A stretch of DNA of 64,000 nt from Myroides albus. GTDB taxonomy: Bacteria; Bacteroidota; Bacteroidia; Flavobacteriales; Flavobacteriaceae. The stretch covers positions 42,543 through 106,542 of the forward strand of contig NZ_WMJX01000007.1 of the NCBI RefSeq assembly GCF_009711045.1. The letters are read 5' to 3'. The notes beneath the pieces are model-generated. The model made no database searches. It saw only the letters and a program-made list of their open reading frames with translations, and was not told the DNA's origin. Of this stretch, positions 16,324 to 25,428 are shown in pieces (position 1 is the first letter of the stretch; each line of letters opens with the position of its first letter). The translations under genes and the position numbers were made by a program.

Positions 16324-17931
16324 ATGTCGAAGTTTCGAATATATTTTATCACATGTTTACTTGTACTATGCGTAGTTAGTTTGACTAACTGTGCGAAGCG
16401 CGGTTATATAACTGGTGGTCCTCAAGATACCATTCCTCCAGTAGTACTAAAAAGTACTCCTAAGAACTTTACTACAAACTTCAAAGGAGATCTAATAACT
16501 ATTGATTTTGATGAGTTTATCAAAGTAAATAAGTTAAATCAAAACTTGATTATTTCACCACCTATGGAAAATGATCCAGAGGTAACACCTATGGGAAATG
16601 CCAAACGAGTGATCACGATTAAATTGCGAGACACTCTAAAGGAAAATACGACATACAGTTTTAACTTTGGCGATGCTATTGTAGATAATAACGAAGGCAA
16701 TATCTTAAAACAATTTAAGTATATATTCTCTACAGGAGATTTTATCGATTCTTTAAAACTAAGTGGAAAAATATCAAGTGCTAATCAATTAAAAGCAGAC
16801 AATTTTGTCAATGTCATGCTTTATGATGCACGAACTTTTACAGACTCTACTGTTTACAAGCAAAAACCACTTTATGTCACTAATACTTTAGATAGTTTAA
16901 CTGATTTTACAATTGAGAATATCAAAGAAGGAACGTACTATCTTATAGCGTTAAAAGACAAGAACAACAATTATAAATTTGACCCAAAACAAGATAAAAT
17001 CGCTTTTGTCAAAGATTCGATTACTATACCAACCGATCAGACTTATAATCTTGTCTTATTTAAATCACAGGAAAATTTAGAGGTTAATAGACCTTCTCAA
17101 ATATCGCAAAACAAGTGGTATCTACCCTATTTTGGAGATATAAAAGATGCGGAACTAACCGTATCAAAAAACGATAGTATCATCAAGAGTACCTATACTC
17201 AATTACCGCAAAAAGATTCTCTACAAGTGTGGTTCCCTCAAGTCATTGCGGATTCTCTACACGTAAAAGTTGTAAAAGGAGATTATGACAAAACCTTTAC
17301 AGTCAAACCAAGAGCAAAGGTAAAAGAAATAGACTCTTTAGCTATCACTGGGACAAATAGTGTCTTGCATTACATCAATGACTTCAAATTAAATACCTCT
17401 ACACCTGTGGAGTCAATTAACAAGGAGTTGATCACCGTTTTAAACAAAGATTCTGTAGCAATTCCCTTCTCTATTGAGAATAAGAAAATGCAACATGATA
17501 TCTTACTTAAGTTTGAGAAAGAGGAAAATGGCAATTACTATATTAATTTAATGCCAAAAGCCCTTACTGACTTTTTTGGGACATCTAATGATACATTAAA
17601 TTACACCGTAAAAACAAATCCTCATACAGATTACGGTAATCTATTCTTAAACTTTACAGGGATAAAGAGATTCCCAATCATAATAGAGTTATTGGATGAG
17701 AGAGAGCAACTTGTAGCAAGTCAATATAGCGAAGAAAAGACCGATATTGAGTTCCTTTTACTACAACCGAAAAAATACTATATCCGAGTAATATACGATG
17801 ATAATAAAAATGGCAAGTGGGATTCAGGATACTATTGGGACAAAAGACAACCCGAAGAAACAATCTACTTCCCTGAGGCTATTGATGTAAGAGCCAATTG
17901 GGATATACAACAAGATATCAATTTTCAATAA
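16324..17931 (+). CDS. Exported lipoprotein with Ig-like (Big_5-type) N-terminal domain
   Basis: This 535-residue protein has a signal segment ending in lipobox LTNC (about Cys23), then GGPQDTIPPVVLKSTPKNFTTNF. This opens a Big_5-type Ig-like domain (DEFIKVNKLNQNLIISPPM...TTYSFNFGDAIVDNNEGN), which is very common in flavobacterial proteins of this length. The middle has carboxypeptidase-regulatory-like repeats with DKNNNYKFDPKQD, and a matching DDNKNGKWDSGYYWD occurs near the C-terminus; both resemble Ca-binding-type loops. A surface or periplasmic role is likely; no enzyme motif is visible. A shared terminator follows immediately. Confidence 0.85.
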   Translation: MSKFRIYFITCLLVLCVVSLTNCAKRGYITGGPQDTIPPVVLKSTPKNFTTNFKGDLITIDFDEFIKVNKLNQNLIISPPMENDPEVTPMGNAKRVITIKLRDTLKENTTYSFNFGDAIVDNNEGNILKQFKYIFSTGDFIDSLKLSGKISSANQLKADNFVNVMLYDARTFTDSTVYKQKPLYVTNTLDSLTDFTIENIKEGTYYLIALKDKNNNYKFDPKQDKIAFVKDSITIPTDQTYNLVLFKSQENLEVNRPSQISQNKWYLPYFGDIKDAELTVSKNDSIIKSTYTQLPQKDSLQVWFPQVIADSLHVKVVKGDYDKTFTVKPRAKVKEIDSLAITGTNSVLHYINDFKLNTSTPVESINKELITVLNKDSVAIPFSIENKKMQHDILLKFEKEENGNYYINLMPKALTDFFGTSNDTLNYTVKTNPHTDYGNLFLNFTGIKRFPIIIELLDEREQLVASQYSEEKTDIEFLLLQPKKYYIRVIYDDNKNGKWDSGYYWDKRQPEETIYFPEAIDVRANWDIQQDINFQ

Positions 17932-17968
17932 AAAAATAGCCTCAATTAGATTGAGGCTATTTTTTTTC
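17931..17968. terminator. Bidirectional intrinsic terminator
   Basis: The stem ATAGCCTCAA/TTGAGGCTAT has a five-base loop, with an A-run on one side and a T-run on the other. It starts at the stop codon of the Ig-like lipoprotein gene and faces the end of the convergent amidase gene. Confidence 0.92.
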
Positions 17969-17996
17969 TATAAATTACATTATGAATGTTCTAAAA

Positions 17997-18770
17997 TCAC
18001 TTTAGGTCTATTGTAAATTGATCAGCATCTCTAAGAAACCCAAACCGATCTCTTGCTTTGTTCTGTAAACCTAAGTCTAAACTAACAGTTGCTACTTGTT
18101 GACCAACAAGAGGCTCGATTAAATACTTACCCATATAATCAATCACCTGTGAATGCCCTGAATAAACGTTGTTATTCTCATCACTGCCACAACGGTTAAC
18201 ACCTATTACATAACTCATATTCTCAATTGCTCTTGCCTTGATAATAGTATCCCATGCATAAATGCGTTGATCAGGCCAACTTGCCACATAAATCAACAAA
18301 TCGTATTCTGCTTTACTATTTCGAGCGAATACAGGGAATCTCAAATCATAACATACTAAAGGACAAATTCTCCAACCTTTGTAGTTAACAATAATGCGAT
18401 TCTGTCCTGCTGTGTAAACCTTCTCCTCACCTGCCAGTGAAAACAAGTGTCGTTTGTCGTAATAATGTAACTCTTTACTTGGTTCAATGAAAAGCAATCG
18501 ATTGAAGAATTGCTGATTCTCCTTTATGACTACACTTCCAATGATTGCCATATTCTTTTGATTGGCAATCTCTGTTAGATGAGCTAAGAACTCATCCTCC
18601 ATTGTCATATACACGCGTTCTGGCTGCATAGTAAAACCTGATGTAAACATCTCAGGTAAAACAACTAAGTCAACGTCTTGCTGAATCTCATTTAACTGCT
18701 TAATAAATTGTTTTTTATTCTCCTCTACATTTTCCCAAGCCAATGGAGATTGTAACACTGCTACTTTCAT
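17997..18770 (-). CDS. Nitrilase-superfamily amidohydrolase (omega-amidase-like)
   Basis: This C-N hydrolase has 257 residues and the Glu-Lys-Cys triad: Glu in VVLPEMFTSGF (about residue 40), Lys in YDKRHLFSLAGE (about 110) and Cys in ICPLVCYDLRFPVFAR (about 142). The sequence style matches YafV/Nit2 omega-amidases, which hydrolyse alpha-ketoglutaramate-type repair substrates. The exact substrate is inferred. No signal peptide is seen, so it is cytosolic. The K+ channel gene lies upstream on the same strand with a 40-bp gap. Confidence 0.9.
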   Translation of the reverse strand: MKVAVLQSPLAWENVEENKKQFIKQLNEIQQDVDLVVLPEMFTSGFTMQPERVYMTMEDEFLAHLTEIANQKNMAIIGSVVIKENQQFFNRLLFIEPSKELHYYDKRHLFSLAGEEKVYTAGQNRIIVNYKGWRICPLVCYDLRFPVFARNSKAEYDLLIYVASWPDQRIYAWDTIIKARAIENMSYVIGVNRCGSDENNNVYSGHSQVIDYMGKYLIEPLVGQQVATVSLDLGLQNKARDRFGFLRDADQFTIDLK

Positions 18771-18810
18771 AAAATACCTATTAGAACTCCAAAAATAAGC
18801 ATAATAAATC

Positions 18811-19662
18811 TTACTTCGCTTTCATGCTGTTTCCACAACAAGGGCAAGTTACTTCAGGATCACAGCCATGCGTATTAAACTCATCCTTTCTCTTCTTCTC
18901 TTTACGCTCGGCAAGTTCCTCTGCAAAACCAGAAGATATAATACCTGTCGGCAGGGCGAAAAAACCAATACCGATCACAGCTAACACACCACCAATCAAC
19001 TTTCCAAAGATTGTAATGGGATATATATCGCCATATCCCACCGTACAAATAGTAATAACAGACCACCACATAGAATCAGGAATACTCGAAAATGCGTTTG
19101 GCTGGAAAGGGTTCTCAGCATAATAAATAGCTGTAGAAGCTATCAACAACAAAAAGACAAGCATGAAAGCAGCTATCGCTAACTCACTTGCTTTGCGTTT
19201 AAAGACATTTACCACGATAGATAAGGCAGAAACATACTTTGTAATTTTAAACACCCTTAGGAGTCTAAAAACCCGCATCAAACGAATTACACGTAGGTCA
19301 AAATGCACGAAGGATAAATAAAAAGGAAGTATAGCCAACAAATCTATTAATTGCATCGAAGTGAACGCATACTTAACCCTACCCAACAAAGGCTTATTAA
19401 AACGAGGATCGCAAGTTATCGACCACATTCTCAAGAAATATTCAACAGAAAAAAATATAACAGAGAATAAATTGAAGTAATAAAAAAAACTGGCATAATC
19501 CTCTTTCACTTCAGGTATAGATTCAAATATTAAAGAAAGAGCATTGATCAAGATTAAAATAATGATAGCACCTTGAACAACCTTACTACCTATTGTCGTA
19601 GAATCATTGTTTAATACATCATATACCTTATACTTAAAAGCCATGTACTTTGTAGCTTTCAT
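18811..19662 (-). CDS. Voltage-gated potassium channel (Kv-like, six transmembrane helices)
   Basis: The 283-residue protein has six hydrophobic helices. The S4 voltage sensor DLRVIRLMRVFRLLRVFKI has regularly spaced arginines, and the selectivity filter is TVGYGD (in ITICTVGYGDIYP, about residue 213), so it should conduct K+. The C-terminus is short and cytosolic and ends with a CPCCGNSMK zinc-ribbon-like CxxC pair (CPCC), which is not a standard channel regulatory domain. No CNMP or RCK domain is attached. Confidence 0.92.
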   Translation of the reverse strand: MKATKYMAFKYKVYDVLNNDSTTIGSKVVQGAIIILILINALSLIFESIPEVKEDYASFFYYFNLFSVIFFSVEYFLRMWSITCDPRFNKPLLGRVKYAFTSMQLIDLLAILPFYLSFVHFDLRVIRLMRVFRLLRVFKITKYVSALSIVVNVFKRKASELAIAAFMLVFLLLIASTAIYYAENPFQPNAFSSIPDSMWWSVITICTVGYGDIYPITIFGKLIGGVLAVIGIGFFALPTGIISSGFAEELAERKEKKRKDEFNTHGCDPEVTCPCCGNSMKAK

Positions 19663-19687
19663 AAATTAAATTGTAAAAAATAAAATG

Positions 19688-19715
19688 CAAAAATAAATCA
19701 TCTCATTTTTTACAA
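19688..19715 (-). promoter_or_regulatory. Promoter of the K+ channel gene
   Basis: On the minus strand there is a TATTTTTG box at 19695-19688 and a TTG at 19715-19713, 17 bases upstream. The spacing is slightly short for the Bacteroidota -33/-7 pair. Confidence 0.5.
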
Positions 19716-19729
19716 TTAAAATAAAAACA

Positions 19730-19763
19730 TAAAAAAAGCAGATATATTTCTATATCTGCTTTC
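19730..19763 (-). terminator. Intrinsic terminator of the sdh operon
   Basis: The stem AAAGCAGATATA/TATATCTGCTTT has a four-base loop and, read on the minus strand, is followed by seven T residues. It lies about 25 bp beyond the sdhB stop. Confidence 0.9.
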
Positions 19764-19786
19764 AATTTATGTTTGGAAAAACAATG

Positions 19787-20536
19787 TTATTTCAAACTTG
19801 CTTTTAAGTACTCTCTGTTCATACGAGCGATGTTCTCTAAAGAGATTCCCTTAGGACATTCTACTTCACAAGCACCTGTATTCGTACAGTTACCAAATCC
19901 AAGAGCATCCATTTCATTCACCATGTTTAACACGCGTTCAGCAGCCTCTACTTTACCTTGTGGTAACAAAGCAAACTGAGAAACTTTTGCAGATACGAAT
20001 AACATAGCTGATGAGTTTTTACAAGTAGCTACACATGCCCCACACCCAATACAAGTAGCAGCATCAAATGCACGGTCTGCATCGTGTTTAGGAATAGGTA
20101 TAGCATTTGCATCTTGTGTATTACCTGATGTATTTACAGATACGAAACCACCTGCGTGTTGAATTTTATCAAAAGCAGTACGGTCAACTACTAAGTCTTT
20201 AATCACAGGGAAAGCTTTAGCTCTAAATGGCTCGATATAAATAGTATCACCATCTTTGAACATTCTCATGTGTAACTGACAAGTAGTGATTCCTCTATCT
20301 GGTCCATGTGCTTCACCATTAATAAATAAAGAACACATACCACAAATACCTTCACGACAGTCATGGTCGAAAGCTACAGGATCATCACCTTTCTCGATTA
20401 ACTCGTTGTTTAATACATCAAGCATTTCTAAGAAAGACATATCAGGAGAAACATTGCTGATTTTGTAATCAACCATTTGTCCTTTTTCTTTAGCGTTTTT
20501 TTGACGCCATATTTTTAGTGTAAGATTCATTTGCAT
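19787..20536 (-). CDS. sdhB: Succinate dehydrogenase / fumarate reductase iron-sulfur subunit
   Basis: This subunit carries electrons from the flavoprotein to quinone through three Fe-S clusters. The [2Fe-2S] ligands are in [12 protein letters not shown] with a following CQLHM, and the ferredoxin-type motifs are [11 protein letters not shown] (about residue 157) and [16 protein letters not shown] (about 212). The 249-residue length fits the type B complex with one five-helix cytochrome subunit. It is the last gene of sdhC-sdhA-sdhB and is followed by a strong terminator. Confidence 0.96.
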   Translation of the reverse strand: MQMNLTLKIWRQKNAKEKGQMVDYKISNVSPDMSFLEMLDVLNNELIEKGDDPVAFDHDCREGICGMCSLFINGEAHGPDRGITTCQLHMRMFKDGDTIYIEPFRAKAFPVIKDLVVDRTAFDKIQHAGGFVSVNTSGNTQDANAIPIPKHDADRAFDAATCIGCGACVATCKNSSAMLFVSAKVSQFALLPQGKVEAAERVLNMVNEMDALGFGNCTNTGACEVECPKGISLENIARMNREYLKASLK

Positions 20537-20581
20537 CGAATTTTTACAATAAGATAAGATCCGAAGATCTTAATCTCAATA

Positions 20582-22582
20582 TTATTTATAACTACGAGTT
20601 ACCAATTTAATGTTTTCATAAACTAAGTCTTCTTTATGAAGAACAGCTTCTCTTGGGTTACCTTTGTATTCCCAAGCAGCAACATACGCAAAGTTTTCAT
20701 CATCACGTTTTGCTTCTCCATCCTCAGTTTGGTGTTCTTCACGGAAGTGACCTCCACAAGACTCTTCACGGTGTAAAGCATCTTTAGCGAATAATTCACC
20801 TAATTCTAAGAAGTCAGCTACTCTTAAAGCTTTCTCTAACTCTTGGTTAAAACTTTCTGCAGTACCTGAAACTTTCACATTTTTGTAGAAATCTTCTCTC
20901 AATTCAGCGATCTCGTCCATTGCTTCAGTTAAACCTTTAGCATTACGAGCCATACCAACTTTATCCCACATAATCTTACCTAATTTCTTGTGGAAGTGGT
21001 CTACTGAATGCGTTCCTTTATTGTTCATTAAATGATCAATAATGTCGCGTACATTCTTTTCAGCAGCAGCAAATTCTGGTAAATCTGTTGGAATAGCTCC
21101 TGTACGGATGTCATTAGCTAAATAATCTCCGATAGTATAAGGAAGTACAAAGTAACCGTCAGCCAAACCTTGCATTAATGCAGAAGCTCCTAAACGGTTT
21201 GCTCCGTGGTCAGAGAAGTTTGCCTCACCTAAGATATAACATCCTTCAATAGTAGACATTAAGTTGTAATCCACCCATAATCCACCCATTGTATAGTGAA
21301 CAGCAGGATAAATCATCATTGGAGTAGTATATGGATCCTCATCTACGATCTTCTCATACATTTGGAATAAGTTACCATATTTATTCTCTACAACGTCTTT
21401 ACCTAATTTGTAAACTAACTTAGCATCATTTTCATCTAAGTGTTGGATACGAGCTTGCTCTTTACCATAACGCTCAATAGCAGAAGCGAAATCTAAATAA
21501 ACAGCTTCACCAGTTGAGTTTACACCATACCCAGCATCACATCTTTCCTTAGCAGCACGAGACGCAACGTCACGAGGTACTAAGTTACCGAATGATGGAT
21601 ATCTTCTTTCTAAGTAGTAATCTCTATCTTCTTCAGCAATCTGAGTTGGTTTTAATTTACCTTCTCTAATCGCAATCGCATCTTCCATTTTCTTAGGAAC
21701 CCAAATACGTCCATCATTACGCAATGACTCAGACATCAAAGTTAGTTTTGATTGGTGGTCACCAGTAACAGGAATACAAGTTGGGTGAATTTGCGTATAA
21801 CATGGGTTAGCAAAATATGCTCCACGTTTGTGTGCTTTCCAAGCAGCAGTAACGTTAGAACCCATTGCGTTTGTAGACAAGAAGAAAACGTTTCCATATC
21901 CACCTGTACAAATTACTACAGCGTGTGCAGAATGACGTTCAATCTCTCCGTTGATTAAATTACGAGCAATAATTCCTCTTGCTTTACCATCAACAAGTAC
22001 AATATCTAACATTTCATGACGATTGTACATTTTGATTTTTCCACGTCCAATTTGACGGTTCATTGCAGAGTATGCTCCTAACAACAACTGTTGTCCTGTT
22101 TGTCCTTTAGCGTAGAAAGTACGTGATACTTGTACCCCACCAAAAGAACGATTATCTAAAAGACCTCCGTACTCACGTGCAAAAGGTACACCTTGAGCAA
22201 CACATTGGTCAATAATATTTTCTGAAACTTCAGCTAAACGGTAAACGTTTGCTTCACGAGCACGGTAATCTCCACCTTTTACAGTATCATAGAATAATCT
22301 GTAAACTGAGTCACCATCTCCTTGGTAGTTTTTTGATGCGTTAATCCCCCCTTGAGCAGCAATAGAGTGCGCACGACGAGGTGAATCTTGGTAACAAAAA
22401 GCTTTTACATTATAACCTAATTCAGCTAATGTAGCAGCAGCTGAACCACCAGCTAATCCAGTTCCAACAACGATAACATCAATATTACGTTTGTTTGCTG
22501 GGTTAACTAATTTAATATGATTTTTATAATCAGACCATTTTTTATCAAGTGGTCCATTAGGTATTTTAGAATCTAATTTCAT
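20582..22582 (-). CDS. sdhA: Succinate dehydrogenase / fumarate reductase flavoprotein subunit
   Basis: This is the catalytic FAD subunit. The FAD-binding motif [20 protein letters not shown] is at about residues 38-57, the flavin-linking His is in [14 protein letters not shown], and the substrate segment HPTCIP and capping region are clear. Start taken at ATG 22582 ([10 protein letters not shown]); the frame extends two codons further only by way of a TTG. Its 666 residues suit the Bacteroidota type B enzyme. sdhC ends 17 bp upstream. Confidence 0.96.
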   Translation of the reverse strand: MKLDSKIPNGPLDKKWSDYKNHIKLVNPANKRNIDVIVVGTGLAGGSAAATLAELGYNVKAFCYQDSPRRAHSIAAQGGINASKNYQGDGDSVYRLFYDTVKGGDYRAREANVYRLAEVSENIIDQCVAQGVPFAREYGGLLDNRSFGGVQVSRTFYAKGQTGQQLLLGAYSAMNRQIGRGKIKMYNRHEMLDIVLVDGKARGIIARNLINGEIERHSAHAVVICTGGYGNVFFLSTNAMGSNVTAAWKAHKRGAYFANPCYTQIHPTCIPVTGDHQSKLTLMSESLRNDGRIWVPKKMEDAIAIREGKLKPTQIAEEDRDYYLERRYPSFGNLVPRDVASRAAKERCDAGYGVNSTGEAVYLDFASAIERYGKEQARIQHLDENDAKLVYKLGKDVVENKYGNLFQMYEKIVDEDPYTTPMMIYPAVHYTMGGLWVDYNLMSTIEGCYILGEANFSDHGANRLGASALMQGLADGYFVLPYTIGDYLANDIRTGAIPTDLPEFAAAEKNVRDIIDHLMNNKGTHSVDHFHKKLGKIMWDKVGMARNAKGLTEAMDEIAELREDFYKNVKVSGTAESFNQELEKALRVADFLELGELFAKDALHREESCGGHFREEHQTEDGEAKRDDENFAYVAAWEYKGNPREAVLHKEDLVYENIKLVTRSYK

Positions 22583-22599
22583 AATCAATTTCTTTAGGA

Positions 22600-23424
22600 C
22601 TATTTAATAAAATATATATACAAAGGAATGATAGCAAATAATGCAGGTACTAAATAAGCAAATAAATACCCGATTCCCTTAACTACTCCGTTGTATCTTG
22701 GATTGTTGATTCCTAAAGACTGGAATGCACTTGCAAAACCATGTGATAAGTGGAATCCAAGAACAATCATTGCTAATACATATCCTATCGTATAGAATAT
22801 TCCATAACTTGGATCTTTAAAGAACTCAATAGTTATCTTATGTAAATCTTTGTATCCATCAGCTACTTTCAAATCAGTACCAAATTGATAGAACTTCGTT
22901 CCCTTCAATTCAACTTGCCCTCTATCTACAGCTTCTACAGGAATATATTGTTCTTGCACTGTTTTATAAACAATTAAAGGCTTTTGTCCTTCCATTTTCA
23001 CTTCTATAGTTTGCAAAGGCATTTGAGTGAAATGCATTTTAGCCCAGAAGTTAACCATGTGAGTAACAATAAACACTAACAATAAAGTTCCTAATACAGC
23101 CATGTTTCTTGAAGAAAATGAGCTATTAGCAGCAGCGTTGTTTTTTGCATATCCAATTGGACGTGCTTTTTTGTTTTGAATAGTTAAAACAATACCATCA
23201 ATCGCGTGGAATAGGATTGATATATAAGTAACGTAAGATAATACTTTTACTGCTGGATTAGTTGTCATGAATAATGCATACTCGTTAAATGCAGAAGCAT
23301 CACCAAATATCAATTGAAGGTTTCCCGCCAAGTGACCAACCAAAAACAAGCATAAAAATAACCCTGTAAGAGCCATCCAATATTTCTTAGCTAAGGACGA
23401 CTTTAAAAGTGCAGATTTTGCCAT
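22600..23424 (-). CDS. sdhC: Succinate dehydrogenase cytochrome b subunit (five-helix, type B)
   Basis: This single membrane anchor has about five hydrophobic helices and conserved heme-ligand histidines in helices such as [24 protein letters not shown] and [13 protein letters not shown]. At 274 residues it is longer than many relatives because of a loop with the [24 protein letters not shown] region (about residues 140-190). It is the first gene of sdhCAB and has a good promoter. Confidence 0.93.
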   Translation of the reverse strand: MAKSALLKSSLAKKYWMALTGLFLCLFLVGHLAGNLQLIFGDASAFNEYALFMTTNPAVKVLSYVTYISILFHAIDGIVLTIQNKKARPIGYAKNNAAANSSFSSRNMAVLGTLLLVFIVTHMVNFWAKMHFTQMPLQTIEVKMEGQKPLIVYKTVQEQYIPVEAVDRGQVELKGTKFYQFGTDLKVADGYKDLHKITIEFFKDPSYGIFYTIGYVLAMIVLGFHLSHGFASAFQSLGINNPRYNGVVKGIGYLFAYLVPALFAIIPLYIYFIK

Positions 23425-23460
23425 AATGTAATTTTAATTGTTTTTCTTGAAAAAATCTCT

Positions 23461-23491
23461 CAAAAATACAGCTTATTAACGTTATGCACAA
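23461..23491 (-). promoter_or_regulatory. Promoter of sdhCAB
   Basis: On the minus strand, TTG at 23491-23489 is followed after 20 bases by TATTTTTG at 23468-23461. This is the Bacteroidota -33/-7 architecture, 37 bp before the sdhC start. Confidence 0.7.
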
Positions 23492-23606
23492 TGAGCAACA
23501 CTCTATTTATACTGAGTTTAAACAAACAAAAAATCACTCTAATTTGGCAAATTCAAACCAAACTAAAATGATTTTAAGATATTAAATTATTTTATTAGCA
23601 GAATAG

Positions 23607-24461
23607 TTAAAATGACTTTAAAATATTCGTATCGATAACAATGATAAAGTTAGCCCTGTCTAAATTATCATTTTCAAAATCCCCCACATTATCACTTTCT
23701 ACCATCGTGATTGTATTTATTCTCTTACCTGGTGAATATTTATTGATATACCAATAAATACCGTCAAAATAGTCGCTGTGGAAAGAACCATTATAATGCA
23801 CAAACAACTTAGAGTCCAACAAATTCTGACTGATAAAGTACCCCATGGTAGCATCTTTAATCGCTTGTGCTTTTGGGAAGTTATCGTTTGCATGGTCTTT
23901 ATCGTCAAACATACTCATCATCTTTTTATACCCAGGTAACTCACTATCGTAAGGAAATGGCAAAGGGGCTATCCAAGATTTATCCACCAAACTTAATGTA
24001 TCTAATGCCTCAACTCCTTGCTTAAATACAATACTCGCATACCTACGAGGTACATTAGTGGCGACAAAGTTTAATTGATTCGCTTTTGCATACTCAATCA
24101 AAGGCTTGTAATCAGTCACATAATTATTCCACAATCGCACATCTTCTTTAAACTTACTCTCATCAATCTTTCCTGAAACATAATTACTCACACCAACTTG
24201 ATTATCTGCCTCAAACATTTCTGCACCTAAGACTAGTTGACGCTTGCTACCTAAATCCTCTGTTACTTTCAGTTGAAGCCAATGCCCTAAAGAGTTGTTG
24301 TGAAACTCACCAAACAAAACAACATCTTGTTTTGCCAGTGTTCTAATCATCTTCTTATAAGTTACTTTTTTTCCTTTTGCGTTATAGATCTGATATGGCT
24401 GTCCTGATTGCGCAAAACTAATATTGCAAATCAAAACAATTAACCCCAATAATCTCTTCAT
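23607..24461 (-). CDS. ChaN-family exported protein (haem-binding-like)
   Basis: The 284-residue protein has a Sec signal (MKRLLGLIVLICNISFAQ) and the ChaN/DUF399 signature DVVLFGEFHNNSLGHWLQLKV near residue 50, with later conserved blocks LVLGAEMFEADNQ, NVPRRYASIV and VHYNGSFHSDYFDGIYWYI. ChaN binds haem as an iron-regulated lipoprotein in Campylobacter. No lipobox is seen here, so this one is likely soluble. The role is inferred from the family only. Confidence 0.85.
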   Translation of the reverse strand: MKRLLGLIVLICNISFAQSGQPYQIYNAKGKKVTYKKMIRTLAKQDVVLFGEFHNNSLGHWLQLKVTEDLGSKRQLVLGAEMFEADNQVGVSNYVSGKIDESKFKEDVRLWNNYVTDYKPLIEYAKANQLNFVATNVPRRYASIVFKQGVEALDTLSLVDKSWIAPLPFPYDSELPGYKKMMSMFDDKDHANDNFPKAQAIKDATMGYFISQNLLDSKLFVHYNGSFHSDYFDGIYWYINKYSPGKRINTITMVESDNVGDFENDNLDRANFIIVIDTNILKSF

Positions 24462-24486
24462 TGTAATTCTATTAAATTGTGAATAA

Positions 24487-24494
24487 CAAATATA
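24487..24494 (-). promoter_or_regulatory. -7 box TATATTTG of the chaN-like gene
   Basis: An exact TAnnTTTG match on the minus strand, about 25 bp before the start codon. Confidence 0.55.
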
Positions 24495-24592
24495 TATGCT
24501 TTAGAGTAATTTAGACTCAATATAGATAATTAAATTAAAACAATTAACAACCTATAAAAGGCCATACTATTTCAATATACAGATAGACTTCC

Positions 24593-24600
24593 TACTTTTG
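24593..24600 (+). promoter_or_regulatory. -7 box TACTTTTG of the alpha/beta hydrolase gene
   Basis: An exact TAnnTTTG match 19 bp before the start codon. A TTC stands where the -33 TTG is expected. Confidence 0.6.
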
Positions 24601-24619
24601 CAACGCTAAAAGAACAAGA

Positions 24620-25414
24620 ATGATCCACAAATCACTAACATATAAAAACATTGCACTTTCCTATTGCGAACAAGGACAAGGCGAACCGATAATCTTCTTA
24701 CATGGATTTCTTGCCACAGCGAATATGTGGGAATACTTTACAAAACACTTTTCAAGAACACACCAGGTATTTTCTGTAGATTTACTGGGACATGGTCAAT
24801 CTGAATGCCTTGGATACATCCATTCCATGGAAGATATGGCAGACGCGGTGTACGCAATTGTTCAAGAAAATCAATTAGAAAACTTAACAATAGTAGGGCA
24901 TAGCATGGGCGGATACGTGGCTCTCGCCTTTGGTGAGCTTTATCCTGATATTGTAAACAAAATAATCTTAGTCGCTTCTACTTCAGCTGCTGATAGTGCA
25001 GAAAGAAAAGCTAACAGAGATCGCTCCATAAGCATTATCAAAAAAAACAGTGCAACTTTTATTAAAATGGCTTTAAGCAATCTTTTCACAGACGAAAACA
25101 GAATAAACCACCACACTGAAATTGACAATGCTATAATACAAGCACTACAACTACCGGTCCAAGGAGTCATTGCAGCCTTAGAAGGTATGAAAGAGAGAAC
25201 TGACAGAGAAGTTCTCTTGCATTTTGCTCCTTATACCATCAATATGATCTTTGGAGAATATGATACCGTCATGCCCCTTGAAAATACATTACAACAACTA
25301 CAAGGAACCACCATAGAGCACAGCATAATTAAAGGCGGTCACATGTTACACATAGACAGTAAAGAACTATTACTACAGAGTTTAGATACTTTCATAAACA
25401 AAAAAGCAGAGTAA
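24620..25414 (+). CDS. Alpha/beta-fold hydrolase
   Basis: The 264-residue protein has the oxyanion segment FLHGFLATANMW, the nucleophile elbow VGHSMGGYVAL (Ser about residue 97), the acid in FGEYDTVMP and the His in KGGHMLHIDS near the C-terminus, so the triad is intact. The sequence style fits MenH/BioH-like esterases, but no menaquinone or biotin gene is adjacent and the substrate is unknown. The terminator overlaps its stop codon. Confidence 0.9.
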   Translation: MIHKSLTYKNIALSYCEQGQGEPIIFLHGFLATANMWEYFTKHFSRTHQVFSVDLLGHGQSECLGYIHSMEDMADAVYAIVQENQLENLTIVGHSMGGYVALAFGELYPDIVNKIILVASTSAADSAERKANRDRSISIIKKNSATFIKMALSNLFTDENRINHHTEIDNAIIQALQLPVQGVIAALEGMKERTDREVLLHFAPYTINMIFGEYDTVMPLENTLQQLQGTTIEHSIIKGGHMLHIDSKELLLQSLDTFINKKAE

Positions 25415-25428
25415 ATACTCTGCTTTTT
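25401..25428. terminator. Bidirectional terminator overlapping the hydrolase stop codon
   Basis: The stem AAAAAGCAGAGTA/TACTCTGCTTTTT includes the hydrolase TAA (25412-25414) in its loop and touches the stop of the convergent AddB-like gene. One structure ends two genes with no spacer. Confidence 0.88.
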
